Shown: positions 47,101 to 58,780 of the stretch, one piece after another
Layout of the letters: the number at the start of each line of letters is the position of its first letter
Position numbering within the stretch: position 1 is the stretch's first letter
From: Dictyophora rubrovolvata
Taxonomy: Eukaryota; Basidiomycota; Agaricomycetes; Phallales; Phallaceae
Direction: 5' to 3'
NCBI GenBank assembly: GCA_029959195.1
Contig: CP114126.1
Location: 992,001-1,056,000, forward strand
Length of the DNA stretch: 64,000 nucleotides
Program-made: the position numbers and the translations under genes
Notes under the pieces: model-generated
Seen by the model: the letters and a program-made list of their open reading frames with translations, nothing else
Told to the model about the DNA's origin: nothing
Databases searched by the model: none

Positions 47101-48677
47101 TATGAGCCTCGATTTCATTCTTCCACTGCATGACAGCAACGGTAGGTCTGGATGTGGGGCATAAGTAGGTGACCGTCAAAACGTTATCCGACTTACGCTA
47201 CAATCAAGTTCGGCTTCTGACGGTCTGTAACAAACAGTGCTATAGTTTGGATGGTTTTACCCATACTGTTTTGAAGTCATTACACAGCATATCAGAGAAA
47301 GAAAAGAGATAATTACCCCATTTCGTCCTAAATGAAAGAAAACGATGAGTAAGAAAACGATGAGTATGTGAAAGACGTCGAAGGGCTTCAAAAACTTACA
47401 GCTAACATTCCACCCGACCATGGGCCTTTTTCTTGCTTTTTCATCCAGTATAGACTTTCTAGCTGGAACGGAAGCAAGGAGAGTTTTAACCCTGCCGGCT
47501 GCGTATCCTTAATAGGTACTGTAATGGGTATATTTTCTTCCAAATCACCCCATACAGTTTTCAATTCTATGTGAATGCACGTCGGTGATCTGTCTTTGAA
47601 GACGGCGGCAGACTTACCTGAATGGTGTCTATACAATGAAAGTGTGGTTCTCTCAGCCTGAAAACGACGGCAAGTAAGTAACGTTTACTCGAAAGGAAAA
47701 AGATAATTGAGAGCTGCTGACATGTGTCAGTTTCCTCCCTAGTTTTCTTCGCAATGCCATCTCCTCCTTCCTACGAATGAACTTGTCTTCGCGCGCCTGT
47801 TTGCGTCGCTCTCGGATCTCGGCCAAAGTATGTACGCTGGGATTAGATGAAGACACTTTCTTGCCTTTGCCTTTGCCTTTGCCTTTCGAAGGCAGCTCTG
47901 CCTCGGAATCATCGTCCGTATGCTTATGCTCCCAGTCAGAAAGCTCTTCGTCGGGCACCGGAGGATTATTGAGATGTCGTCTCTTTTCAGCGGCGGCAGC
48001 TGCAGAACGTGAACTCGAAGCGCCATTTGAAGCATGTCGATTGGAAGTTTGTAGAGACATTTGGATAGCTGCAGACATCATGGCAGCCTCTGCTTCGTCT
48101 CCACTCATTCCCTGGAGGTCAAACCCATCTTCGAGATTCTCTTCACGATGTTTTGAATAAGAATCTTCTTCATCTGAAAGTCGAAACTCGGAGCCACTTG
48201 AGCCTGACTCTTCATAGTTCAGCTCATTATCAGACAGGAGCTCGACTTCTGAAACAGGACTGGATGGTCTTATCTTTGAGTCTCCGTTTCTTGTTCTTGA
48301 TGATGTTGCCTTGCACAAACGATTCACAAAACAATACAAAGGGCTGGCGAGGGGTGTCCTCTTACCTCAGCGACAGAGACATTTTTGCGCTTTAGTTCTA
48401 CAAATGCTGAACGAGATAACACGCGTTTTTTTGTAGTTATTTTCTCGTCAGTGGCGTCCAGATCATCACTGTCAACATTTTGTTCACGAATCCTTTTGGA
48501 ACTCGTTCGTGCCACAGCTTTCACCTCCTTAACCTGGGCGGCAAGATTGGGAGTGTCATCTGGCAAAGATGTTGCTGGCGTAGATGTTCCTGACTTTGAA
48601 GAAGCACTGAGACGAGCTGAAGATCGAGTTGAAATTGTGGATGGTGTTGGAGGATCTAATGTTTTTCGACGTGGCAT
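44131..48677 (-). CDS. RAD16: RAD16-like SNF2 ATPase with internal RING finger
   Basis: Rad16 works with Rad7 in global-genome nucleotide excision repair and as part of a ubiquitin ligase. The start [13 protein letters not shown] at 48677 opens a 270-residue basic and acidic disordered region including a [10 protein letters not shown] run. The helicase core follows: [32 protein letters not shown] (motif I), [16 protein letters not shown] (Ia), [15 protein letters not shown] (II) and [16 protein letters not shown] (III). A C4-type cluster [10 protein letters not shown] and CDGCGH, then [16 protein letters not shown], precede the RING finger [12 protein letters not shown] ... CHHIFDRECM ... CPVCHLPI. 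The C-terminal helicase half has [40 protein letters not shown] and [13 protein letters not shown] (VI). The gene ends GRLTPED and probably SMLYS after an intron. All key motifs are intact. Over fifteen introns. Confidence 0.94.
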
Positions 48678-49405
48678 TTTTGGATGAGAAATGTAAACTC
48701 GAGAAAAAAAGGGCCCTCAAGCGCTAAAAACGCGACTCTAATTTACGTTGTGTGAGAACCTGAAAGACATTTGTACGTCCTAAAATGGAATATTTACGTA
48801 ATGCACACATCAATTTAGTATTTATACGAAAGACAATCCTAGGCATCGACGAGATACAGCGCACTTAAATCCAGTATATAAGGCTTGAATCCGTGCATCT
48901 CCACGTGAACGAGCCGCTCAGTTTTCCATTTTTTATGATATTCATTTGATATTCATCTCTTTAAATCAAAGTGGTTTTTAAAGCATTGAAGTTTCTCGAT
49001 GGTCTTTACTTTCTTCATTAGTCGCTACATATGTACTAAATCAATAAATACAGCAGATGGTTCATGCACATTTCACCCACACTTCGGATTCGTGGTGTAA
49101 GTGCTGTAACTTGTCAGACGCCCATAACGCCGCGGAACCAATTCGGCCTACCGGCTACAACGAAACTCAGATTCTCTTCGTCAACGTCGTCAACAATGTA
49201 AGTACACCGTCTTCAATTCTGTTTCTCAAGGAAAAGCTGCTGCAGTTGGTGGGAATGGTTTTGAATGTCTTTCGGAGCGAAGATAAGCTATTTTGAGAGA
49301 TGTATATGGATGGATGCGTTGGGATGCAGTCGGATGGACTATATATCCTGCCTATAGCATTTTGACCAACCGATTGACTGGCCACTTTTCATTATAGTAT
49401 TCACA
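48678..49405. promoter_or_regulatory. Divergent promoter region RAD16-like / ribosomal protein uL2, with a likely 5'-UTR intron
   Basis: Between the two divergent starts, a TATA-like CAGTATATAAGG lies at 48872-48883. A strong donor GTAAGT at 49199 and an acceptor TTATAG ending at 49397, just before the uL2 start, suggest an intron of about 200 bases in the uL2 leader. The intron is rich in ATGGATGG repeats near 49308-49338. No H/ACA or C/D boxes stood out. Confidence 0.5.
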
Positions 49406-50457
49406 ATGGGTCGCGTTATTAGAGCTCAAAGACGGTCGCATGCCATTGTACGTTAGGAGTCTGTCGGGGTACTTTCGTTTTGTCTGATACAATGGTTTTT
49501 TTTGTAGTTCAAGGCACACACCCACCACAACAAAGCGCCAGCTCGCCTTCGACCATTAGATTACGCCGAACGTAATGGCTACGTTCGGGGTGTCGTAAAA
49601 GACATTATCCACGATTCTGGACGGTATGTCCTCTTTTTAGCCAGATTTCACACCGGAAAAGTGCTTATTTCACCATAACAGTGGTGCACCTTTGGCTCAC
49701 GTCGTTTTCCGGGATCCCTATCGCTACAAGCTACGCGTAGAAACCTTCATCGCAACTGAAGGCTTGCACACCGGTGCATTCGTCTACTGTGGAAAGAAAG
49801 CTGCTCTGACCGTCGGAAACGTCCTCCCCGTTAGTCAACTCCCCGAAGGTACCATCATCTGCAATGTAGAAGAGAAAGCTGGTGACCGTGGAGCTTTGGC
49901 AAGAACTTCCGGCAACTATGCTACTGTTATCGGTCACTCTCCTGATGACAACAAGACCCGTATTCGTCTTCCTAGTGGAGCTAAGAAGACTATCAGTGGA
50001 AATGCACGTGCATCGGTCGGCATTGTTGCTGGTGGAGGTCGTATCGACAAACCCTTGTTGAAGGCTGGTCGGGCATATCACAAGTACAAGGCTAAGCGTT
50101 ACAAGTGCGTAATGTGATTTTATCTTTTTCGACGAGTTTCTGATTTCCTCCCTTTTCCAGCTGGCCCCGTACTCGTGGTGTTGCTATGAACCCCGTGGAT
50201 CACCCTCATGGTGGTGGTAACCATCAAGTACGTATTAGCTTTAGAGATGTTGTGCATTTACTAACTTGCCCTACTTAGCACATCGGTAAAGCTTCCACTG
50301 TCTCCCGCGCCGCCGTCCCCGGTCAAAAAGTCGGTCTTATTGCCGCTCGTCGGGTACGTCAAACAGCATTTTTTTTACACACCGCATTACCTTCTAAACA
50401 TCACTCTTTTCAGACTGGTTTGCTACGGGGTACCGTCAAAGTCAAGGACATGTAAAT
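49406..50457 (+). CDS. RPL2: 60S ribosomal protein L2/L8 (uL2)
   Basis: A core protein of the large ribosomal subunit, near the peptidyl-transferase centre. Exon 1 encodes [13 protein letters not shown], exon 2 [20 protein letters not shown] and [15 protein letters not shown], exon 3 the long central part [18 protein letters not shown] through [12 protein letters not shown], then [20 protein letters not shown] (the conserved HPHGGG loop that contacts rRNA), [19 protein letters not shown] and [15 protein letters not shown]. The total is about 254 residues, the normal eukaryotic length. Codon use is biased to C-ending codons compared with neighbours, as expected of a strongly expressed gene. 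The stop lies 151 bases from the stop of the convergent FGGY kinase. Confidence 0.98.
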
Positions 50458-50608
50458 GTAACAGCAGTCCTTCACTACTTTGTTATGCGCACCCGATTTA
50501 TCTCTTTCACTCTCATAATTCCTCCCAAAAAATTTGTATGCATAACGACCAAATTATTTACAGTATTATGCATCATGAACTAACATGTCAAAAACAATTC
50601 ATGTGCTG

Positions 50609-53349
50609 TCAAATGATTGTCAGCTGTCCGACGCCTTCTAAAGCCTCTTCAATATCTCTGCGCCATCGCTTCTGAATCTCAATTGTCTCACGGAATATTT
50701 TATACTTCGCTGCTAAAAGTCTCTTTTCCTTGGGAGAAGCCTGTGGTGTGATTAACCGCCCGGGTTTGGTCATTTCAACCTAAAGCGTGTTGAGCCGACG
50801 GGGTTTTTTTTTTTTGAATTTCGGAAGAACGTACCATTATGTTCCATAATCTCTGTGTTGACTCTTCCTCGTCCAGTTTCCGTTGCGATAACGACACATC
50901 AGCTGCAAAGCGACCCAACATGGCCGCTCCAAGAACTACCGTAGCAGATGCAGAGTGAGGTATGATCACGGGAACATTACAAGTGTTGGATATCAGCTGC
51001 ATGAGCGCAACATTTTTAGCTTGACTGCCTATATAAAACGTTATATCATCTACTCCCTCCGTTAGGAGTGGATGGCTCACCGCTCATGTAAATGTCGCGA
51101 ATATCATGGCCATGTGCGTGCATCTCATCCAGAATATGACGCGTCTGAAGACTGATTGCCTAATTATAAAAATAAGGTTACTTCAATTCTGATATAAAAC
51201 TATAGGTATATTCATTTACCTCCAACGCAACATTGAATTTCTTTGCCAAGTCTGAGATGCTATCATCCTATATTCACGAATAGTCAGGCAAAGGATTTAC
51301 GCGACACGACTGTATCTCACTAAAGTCAATCCCGTTATGGATCCCGTCATCCTAGGGTCAGCTACAGGTGACCGATTTCCTATTCAAAATACAAAATCAT
51401 TCAGAATTCCCTCGTATTTAGGTAATTTCGAATTTTTACGATACCATGCAGATCAGGATAAAAATGGAGATCCTTCGTGAGCTCGGTCAAACTATCCACG
51501 CCTCCATCTTTTTGTAATCTTTCAAGCTCTTCCTCTAGTACTATGTTATGTGTGGCACACAATCAGTAAAGCATATATGAGCAGTTCAATTGGGCCTTCT
51601 TACCTTCAAAATTGGTGACGCCACGCTCCGCGGCAAGCTTTTCCATTACATCACGCGCAGGGTGTGTTGATAAAATAAAATCAATAAGCTGTATGGGACG
51701 AAATCATTCAACCTGGATCGATGGATGAAGAACAGGAGTTTTGCTACAAACCTGACCAGTGGAACTTTGACCACCTTCGTTCATCCACCAACCAGTGAAA
51801 ACTGCATTCTATCAAATCGATCAATATTAAATATCAAGCATTATGAGGGCCTAAGGTTCATACCTTGTACGGGCCCCAAACGCCAGGCACAAAATGTCCC
51901 TTCGGTGTCTAATAGCGACGCCCATCGTGAGTCAAATTTCGAAATTGGAGAAAAATATGCATACCTGTATGAGATGGCATGTACTCGTTCCTGCCACGGC
52001 AGCAAGTCGATACTGTGCCTCCTCCCGCGCTGGTATGCCACTTATATCACCGCTGCCACTTCCAGAATGGTATCTGGCCCCAACGCTACCAATCCAACCC
52101 GCATAACTGAAAGGAAGTTAAAGTAAAACTTGTTCAATTATATCAGTGTGTCCTCACTTACGCGTCAATTACGCCACTACCGACAGGAGTACCTTCCAAA
52201 AGACCCAATTCTTGAGCAGCTTTGGAAGTGAGGCCTCCCCCAACGGGTAACCCAGCAGTTAACAACTCCCGTTTCCCGCTCTGAGCTAATTCCAAAACAA
52301 AATCAGACATCTTCTGCTAAGAATTTATGAAATCGCTAGCTGTTAAGTACCTCCATCCGAATTTTCGCTCTCATGAGTCCTAGCAGAATGTCCGGGTTGT
52401 ATTCCCGCGCTTGGATATGGTGCTGGACCACCTAATTGACTGAAATTGTCAACAACGATGGATTGTAACCCGATGGATTTAAAAAATGCAGGCTGCCAAC
52501 CGACCGGGGGGTTAGGATCTGAAGCAGGGGATGAAGGGTCGAGGTGGGGACTATTAGGAGGAAGTGTAGCTGGATCGGGGACGTAAGAGCATTTGCATGC
52601 TAGAGAGCAGGATGACCGAGTCCATGAGGATGTTGCCAAATATGTAACTATATAAAGGAGAAGTAGCCTATCTGTATGCAGAATTTTAAAAAAAATGAAC
52701 GACATACGAAAATCAGGTAAATCAAAAAATTGACATCGTTTGAAATCTTCCGGTGCCATGTTATTTTTACACCAAAGCACTTTGGGAATTTCCATCTCCA
52801 GCTTTGCAGATAAAAAGCAACTTGAACATTACTGAAAACAAAACTGGAGGCAGTCAGACCAGTACTTACACTCATAATCCCTCCCACATAATTCAAAACA
52901 ATGGACCCGCTTTTATTGATGACCTCCGCTTCCTTTTCAGCTCGATGATCAGCCCATAGAATAACATTCCTGTCTCCATTCTTCCCTAATCCGTTTCCTT
53001 TGGTGATGACGACAGGCTGCCCATCCTCATCACAAACAGCCAGCGAACATGTCGCATCAAATCCTAGTCCTTTAACATCCGTCCCATGGATCCTGGCATT
53101 CGCAACACACTTGCGCACAGAACTACAAACAGCCTTCCATATCTCCGTTGTAGATTGTTCGAATATCTTATGGTCTTGCTTATCCCGATGCGTCGTGATC
53201 GGTTCTGTCACTGACGCCAGAATTTCGCCGTCTTTGCGGACAAGCACAGCACGGACAGATCCCGTCCCACTTTGAACTTTGTTTCGGAAAACAATTCCTT
53301 TTGTCAAATGAACAATAACTTACACATCAACACCAATGTATGTTTCCAT
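50609..53349 (-). CDS. FGGY-family carbohydrate kinase (D-ribulokinase type)
   Basis: An ATP-dependent sugar kinase related to human FGGY and yeast YDR109C, which phosphorylate D-ribulose as a metabolite-repair step. The start METYIGVDV at 53349 splices to GTGSVRAVLVRKDGEILASV, forming the DxGTxS phosphate motif. Further segments: GLGFDATCSLAVCDEDGQPV, LWADHRAEKEAEVIN, LEMEIPKVLWCKNNM, FFDLPDFLTY, the catalytic-base region GSGVIDAYAGWIGS, GNRSPVADPRMTGSITGLT, and, near the C-terminus, IYMSGSQAKNVALMQLISN (the second ATP motif) and SATVVLGAAMLGR. A Pro/Ser-rich insertion (PATLPPNSPHLDPSSP) occurs after the Thr-Ser-Trp segment. The stop is at 50609. About 620 residues with several introns. The N-terminal and C-terminal ATPase motifs both appear intact. 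Confidence 0.93.
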
Positions 53350-53525
53350 GATGCTGGATACTGACAGTAACTGAACTATGCGTTGGACTGGTGCACGTGA
53401 CAACACACGTCAACGTCAATTTAAATTACTCGGCGAATACTATATAACACTGAAGAAAAATTTTATACCAAATATTACTTAATACCCGGAAGAAGTCACG
53501 CAGACCATCCATGTCTCGATTCTTC
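53350..53525. promoter_or_regulatory. FGGY kinase promoter / 3' end of Q-rich gene
   Basis: 176 bases between the FGGY start and the stop of the upstream minus-strand gene. It includes an ACTATATAAC TATA-like element at 53439-53448. Little else is visible. Confidence 0.35.
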
Positions 53526-56500
53526 TTAATAGTACTGCTGATAATTCATTGAATTATCGTCAGCAAAGCCATTGTTGCTGTTGCTGTTGCCGCTATTGTT
53601 GTCATCACCGCCTCCGATATTGAGACTGTCCACAGCTGAAACGGTACCGCTGAACGCATTGACAAGATTCGTGAGGTTGTTGAGGGTGGAGCCTCCGGAA
53701 TTCTGATTGGTCCCACCTCCACTTCCGCCCCCACCACCACCACCACCACCACCACCACCGGAATTAGCACCAGCATTAGGATAACTTCCCGGGTTAATGG
53801 CATTATCAACATTCTCGCCCAAACCGATCACGCTCGTTGTGAGATTGAGCACGTCAATCATATTCGAAAGTGTAAATATGCTTTTCTGACTTTTACTCGA
53901 CTGAGCTTGTGTCTGGGATTGGGATTGGGATGCGCCCCCATCGTTTGAGGTCTGTTGAGGTTGAGGAGCTGCTTGAACGTTCTGAGCAGGGACATAATAT
54001 TGCCATACAACTTGCTGTTGCTGCGGAGCTTGTGGGTTAATAAATTGACCAGGTCCGGGAACATATTGTTGCGTTGGGGGTTGCATATAAGTCTGTGTCG
54101 ACATAGTTGGAAGCGTTGGGGTATTTAGAGGTACCGTGTTATAAGGATATTGCATAGTCTGTGAAGCATTTGTGTTCTGTGCACCATAAGGGACAGTAGA
54201 AGGCGCAATATACTGTTGTTGTTGCTGTTGCTGCGGACCAGAGGGATGGAACGATCCACCAACCACTTGCGGGATAGCCTGCGTCGAAGCAACTGCCGCT
54301 GTAGTAGTTGTTGCACCATACGATATCATCGAAGCATCTTGACCTTGACCCAACCCGGTATACTGCGCCTGAATCTGTTGTGTTTGAACCGACGCTTGGG
54401 CCCCTTGGAATTGTGAATGCGGGGGAGGTGACGCAAAAGTCGCAGGAGTCGATGGTGTCGGACTAGGTGCAGGTGCAGGTTGCGGATTTGGCGAAGAAGC
54501 TTGTGGTGGGGATGGTGACAACGAATGGACATGACTCGGAGAGGATGCGGATATGGGTGTCGATGTCGATGTCGAGAACGTCGGAGCTGCTGGAGAGGAC
54601 GAAGTCTGGCCTGATTCAGGAGAATTATACGAAACAGGTACATATCCGGATCCCTCGGATGACGATCCAGATTGAGAATGGCCGTTTATCGGCTGCTGAG
54701 CTGACACTGGTGCCGTCTGAGTCTGCGGAGGATGGGGCGAGACTGGGACGTATCCTGGCACTGGTTGAGGATGAATCTGCTGTTGTCCCAAATGACTAGG
54801 ACTAGACGTACCCTGCACAGAAGCATGGTCAAATGCGGTAACAGACGGTTCAAGTTGAGAGGACGGCGCTTGAAGAGGTGGATGTGCATGAGCAGGGGGT
54901 TGAGCAACTTGCTGTTGAGGTTCAGACGGCGGTCGACCAGCAGTTTCATGAGGAGCGGGCCCGCTTTGAATGGGGGGCGATGCGCTCGAATAGGGTAACC
55001 CGCTGGTCACTTGCTGTCCCGGCAAATGTTGCTGAGCGGAAGGATACTGTTGAATCTGTTGACCTTGTTGGGCCTGTTGACCCTGTTGACCCTGTTGACC
55101 CTGTTGACCCTGCTGAACCTGCTGAACCTGCTGAACCTGCGGAACCTGCTGAACCTGTTGAACCTGTTGACCCTGTTGGCCTTGCATATACTGCTGCTGT
55201 GGTTGCGCGACATACGTAATCGGGACATATCCTCCAGGACCTAGCGCCATACCGGTACCCGTCATCTGCTGCAATAGCTGAGGTTGCTGAGGTTGACCCG
55301 GAACCCCTTGCTGTTGCTGCTGTTGTCGCGGCGGCAACGGCGGAAGCTTGGGCACTTGAGCCTGAGCCTGAGCCTGCGTGACTTTGTACGAGACGGGAAC
55401 AATCCCACCAGGCCGTGGTTTAGATTGAGGAGGTATTCCAGAGGTTGGTCGTGAAGCCTTGGATGACAATGGAATGAATCCACCAGGTGCTGGAGCTGAA
55501 TACGGAGGCATTCCTGAAGCTGGTCGCCGCTGTGGTTGACCGCTAAATGACGACCCAGAAGGATTATATGGCGCCGGAATGAAACTGCCAGGCAAGGGGG
55601 CCGAATAAGGAGGCATATTTGATTGCGGTTGTTGAGGTATATATCGAACAGAGGGCTGTTGCATTGCAAATTGCTGGACCATCTGGGGCTGTTGCTGTTG
55701 CATTGGGATCTGCTGAAACTGTTGCACTGGGATCTGCTGAGGTTGTTGCATTGGAACCTGTTGCACCATCTGAAATTGCTGCTGTGTTGGAATTTGCTGT
55801 TGAACCGCTTGAACTTGCCCTTGTGGTTGAATGTGCATCTGAACTTGTTGTGCGCCGCCGGGGAGCGCAAAACCCGTATATCCAGGCTGACCAGGCATAG
55901 GCATTGCACCCAATGGAACGGATTGAGGTGGAGTCAATGTGTGAGCACTATTACCTCCCGTTGCCGCACCCGTCGCATGAATCGACTGAGCTGGAATTTG
56001 CTGCTGCTGCACCTGGGGTTGAACCGCATTCGAGTTCGAAACTTGAGCGTCTGGATGCCATATCATTGGTAGCGGTGGTCCTGGTTGACTTGAAGCTTGA
56101 GCAGGTAGAAATTGCGCATTTACATTTCCACCGGGATTTTGAACCTGCGGTCCATGATACTGCACCTGCGTATATAAATTCGGAACACTCGGTGATGATG
56201 AGTGCAACGAGCTTGAACTAGGCTTCGGCGTGAGAGATACGGGTCGATACTTTGCTAGCGTTGGTATGGCTTTTGCCGCACTGACTATGGCTCGAGATCC
56301 GGGCACCGCAGCAAATAAAGTCCGAGATGCCGTAAGTGCAGATGAGGAGGGGCGGGTAGTAGTTGATCGAGTAGTAGTTGATGGTGTAGGCAAGGTTCTT
56401 GAAGATGCCAATATTGGCGGTGGTAACGACGATGTCGACGATGGAACAGGTGCATAATAACTAGAAGCCGTAGAAGCAACAAATGTTTGTTGTCTTATCG

Positions 56501-57093
56501 AGGCAGCATAAAATTCGTCTGCAGACGGAGGTGGCGCGTTGACTTCTGAGAAATCAAAACTAGGAGGGTCCGCGTCCGTGGATGTTGGGGACGAAACGAC
56601 GTCTAGGCAGCCATCTATTATAGATGATGCTGTATGTTCGTTGTCATCCTCGGAAAGAGCAGTATATGCCGGCACATCCTCAAACTGGGCGGTCCCAGAA
56701 GGATCAAACTGCAAGGCAGATTGAGGAGCAACATTATCACTGTTCACATTTATTGCCGAATTATACATAGGCGAATGGGGCGAGGGCATAGGACTTGACA
56801 TAATACTGGAACGATTTGGTTTGACAGACTTGTTGTCCGATGAGGGCGTGTCGTTCAAGGGATGTCTATAAGATTTCCGAGGAGGGTTCGAAAGTGACCA
56901 TAACCAATACCTATAACATGTTCAACCCACGGTTTAAAAGGTGAAGAATGGGCTAAGAAACTAACTTTGTTTTCCTCCTATCGCAGAAAAAAACAAGGCT
57001 TAGACAAAAGTGTGTTAGTGAAAACAAAAACACCTACGTTTCATCAAACTTTTCTTCCCATCCCGGCGGCAAAGGACCGCTTTCGATTTGCAT
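53526..57093 (-). CDS. Large Gln/Pro/Ser-rich protein with WW-like N-terminus
   Basis: I place the start at 57093, MQIESGPLPPGWEEKFDET, followed by a 14-nt exon and KYWLWSLSNPPRKSYRHPLN, which reads as a WW-type domain (LPPGW...YW...P) whose second Trp seems to be replaced. The last exon is one open frame of about 1,110 residues. It is almost entirely low complexity: Ser/Pro/Thr stretches, a block of QQGQQVQQVQQ repeats (55040-55190), at least five degenerate copies of a G-G/Y-F/V-I/V-P-V/I-S-Y motif, a polyglycine run (53730-53762), and an Asn/Asp/Ser-rich tail ending NSMNYQQYY. No catalytic domain is visible. The composition is typical of prion-like scaffold or condensate-forming proteins; function is unknown. 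Neighbours do not explain it, apart from the WW protein next door. Confidence 0.8.
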
Positions 57094-57895
57094 GAAAAAT
57101 ACTGTGCAAACCTCGAGGAATTAAGGTACTGAAAAGCCTGGTGGTTGGCAGAAAGAAAGGATGTCGAAAATCATACTGTATAAAGGATTAATTGCATTAT
57201 CATCTTCATCTGTCAAAAATGTGTCAGCTGTGCTTAAAATTTGACCTGGGTAAGGTACGAACAAGTGAGCTAATAAACATGCAGCTCTGCGTAGAGTTTT
57301 CCGTTGATGGATAGCGTGTTGGTCGCCAACGAGCAAAGAATCTTTGTAAGCGACAAAAAAAGATTCCGCGCTGCACATCTGCCGTCACATCGGAAGATGA
57401 TAGTAACCTTGCAATTTACTTTCAGAAGCAGCTTATTTCGTGAAATCAGTTTTTGTTCAAAAATCAGGGAGAAACCAGTTCGTGTTAGCTCAAGAGTCAA
57501 AAGGGCGCTGACATTTGACTGACATTGGCTGACATAGTAAATCCGGAATGAAAATGTACCGGTTTGAGGCTGTTTGAGGACGGTCATTAATGCTGTTGTT
57601 GATGATCGACTACCACTTAAGTACTAGTCATAATGCTACGTGTCTGGGACGATCACTTTTTTACGTATTTTTAAATAATGAACAAAAGGGGGAGCATACA
57701 TATATAAGAAAAGCAAGATAATATGAAACATGTTTAATATGTATAAGGGTAGGTAAGAAGAAAAGCAACCTGGAATTTACGACAGAGAAAAAGGAAATTT
57801 GGAGATGTTACTATTTACCAGATGCAAAGAAAAGAAACCGCCCATTGGTTCTAATGTGAAGTTGTTGTTCCAGTCTCGATGACACGACGATACGA
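57094..57895. other. Intergenic region between the two WW-domain genes
   Basis: A minus-strand frame at 57378-57121 (LLAHLFVPYPGQILSTADTF) is open but ends in a stop 28 bases before the Q-rich gene's start. It could be an upstream exon, an untranslated leader or chance; I could not join it by splice sites. The rest is AT-rich. Confidence 0.4.
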
Positions 57896-58780
57896 TTACC
57901 AATCACCACCATCACCACCATCGCCGCCATCACCGCCATCACCGCCATCCCCACCTAAAAAGAAAAATGAGTAAATGGACATATACATCCAGACATGACG
58001 CTGATACTCACCAATGGCTTCACCAATGGCAATACCTCCCAGAAGACCTATACCACCGGCTGCAAGACCCGTACCAATACCCGAGCCTCCACCGAACCCA
58101 CCTCCACCGAATCCACCACCACCATACCCACCACCGTAACCGGAACGATATCCGGGTCCGGGTCCATCCTCATAAATAATGGTAGTAGTCGACGCAGGCG
58201 GCGGATAATACGGTCCAGGAGGCGGTGCTCCCCACTGAGGGGGAGGCGCATAGCCTGGGTAACCGCCGTATGGAGCACCGTATCCAGCAGGCGGCGGTGC
58301 GTAACTTGGATATGCTGGTTGAGGAGGGGGTCCTTGAGCGTATGGTGACGGTGAGCGGTATGCTGCTCTGGGAGCAGGATTCGCTTGCGGCGGACCAGGA
58401 GGCGGTGCATACCCGGATGTTGATTGTGGACCAGGTGGACCTAATGGATGAACCCAGGTCGGCCGAGGGGGGTTTTCACGAGTGTAAACATAGAACCTAA
58501 TCGAGAAAAACAAAGGCCGAGGCCACGTGTATTTTGTATCGCATTATCGAGCAATCTGTATGAGACCAACATACCATGCACCATATCTGTTTGGAGTTGT
58601 TTTTCAGCTTTGTGTATCAAATAAATAATTGCACAAAAAGACGTACTGTTCATTATACTGTGTAACCCATCCTTCAGGAAGTGGCCTTGAATCCGGGTTG
58701 GTCCGTCGTTGAGCAGAAACGCCACCCAGAGGAGGCTCTTGCCCACGACCAGAGAGATAGGGAGGGGGCTGATTCGACAT
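57896..58780 (-). CDS. WW-domain protein with Gly/Pro/Tyr-rich tail (WWM1-like)
   Basis: The start MSNQPPPYLSGRGQEPP at 58780 is followed by a WW domain spread over three exons: PLPEGWVTQYNEQ, a 12-nt microexon (58575-58586) giving YGA and two bases of a Trp codon, and FYVYTRENPPRPTWVHPLGP. Both signature Trp residues and the central Tyr pair are present, so it should bind proline-rich ligands. A long tail of PPG and GYG repeats follows (GYAPPPQWGAPPPGPYYPPP), then a Gly-rich run, a short hydrophobic stretch IGLLGGIAIGEAIG, and after a final intron a (GGD)6W terminus. The order WW domain, then P/Y/G-rich region, resembles yeast Wwm1, which interacts with the metacaspase; assignment to that family is by architecture only. 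The MSNQPPPYL start itself carries a PPxY ligand motif. Confidence 0.82.

Noticed and set aside
47777-48160. 127-codon plus-strand frame opposite the RAD16-like N-terminus
   Set aside because: Its Ser and Leu-rich composition mirrors the acidic coding strand; the coding strand runs into a complete SNF2 protein.
53546-56457. Many plus- and minus-strand frames of 60-150 codons over the Q-rich gene, rich in Leu or Asn
   Set aside because: They are alternative frames of CAG/CAA and CCT repeats. Poly-Leu and poly-Asn shadows are expected from such sequence.
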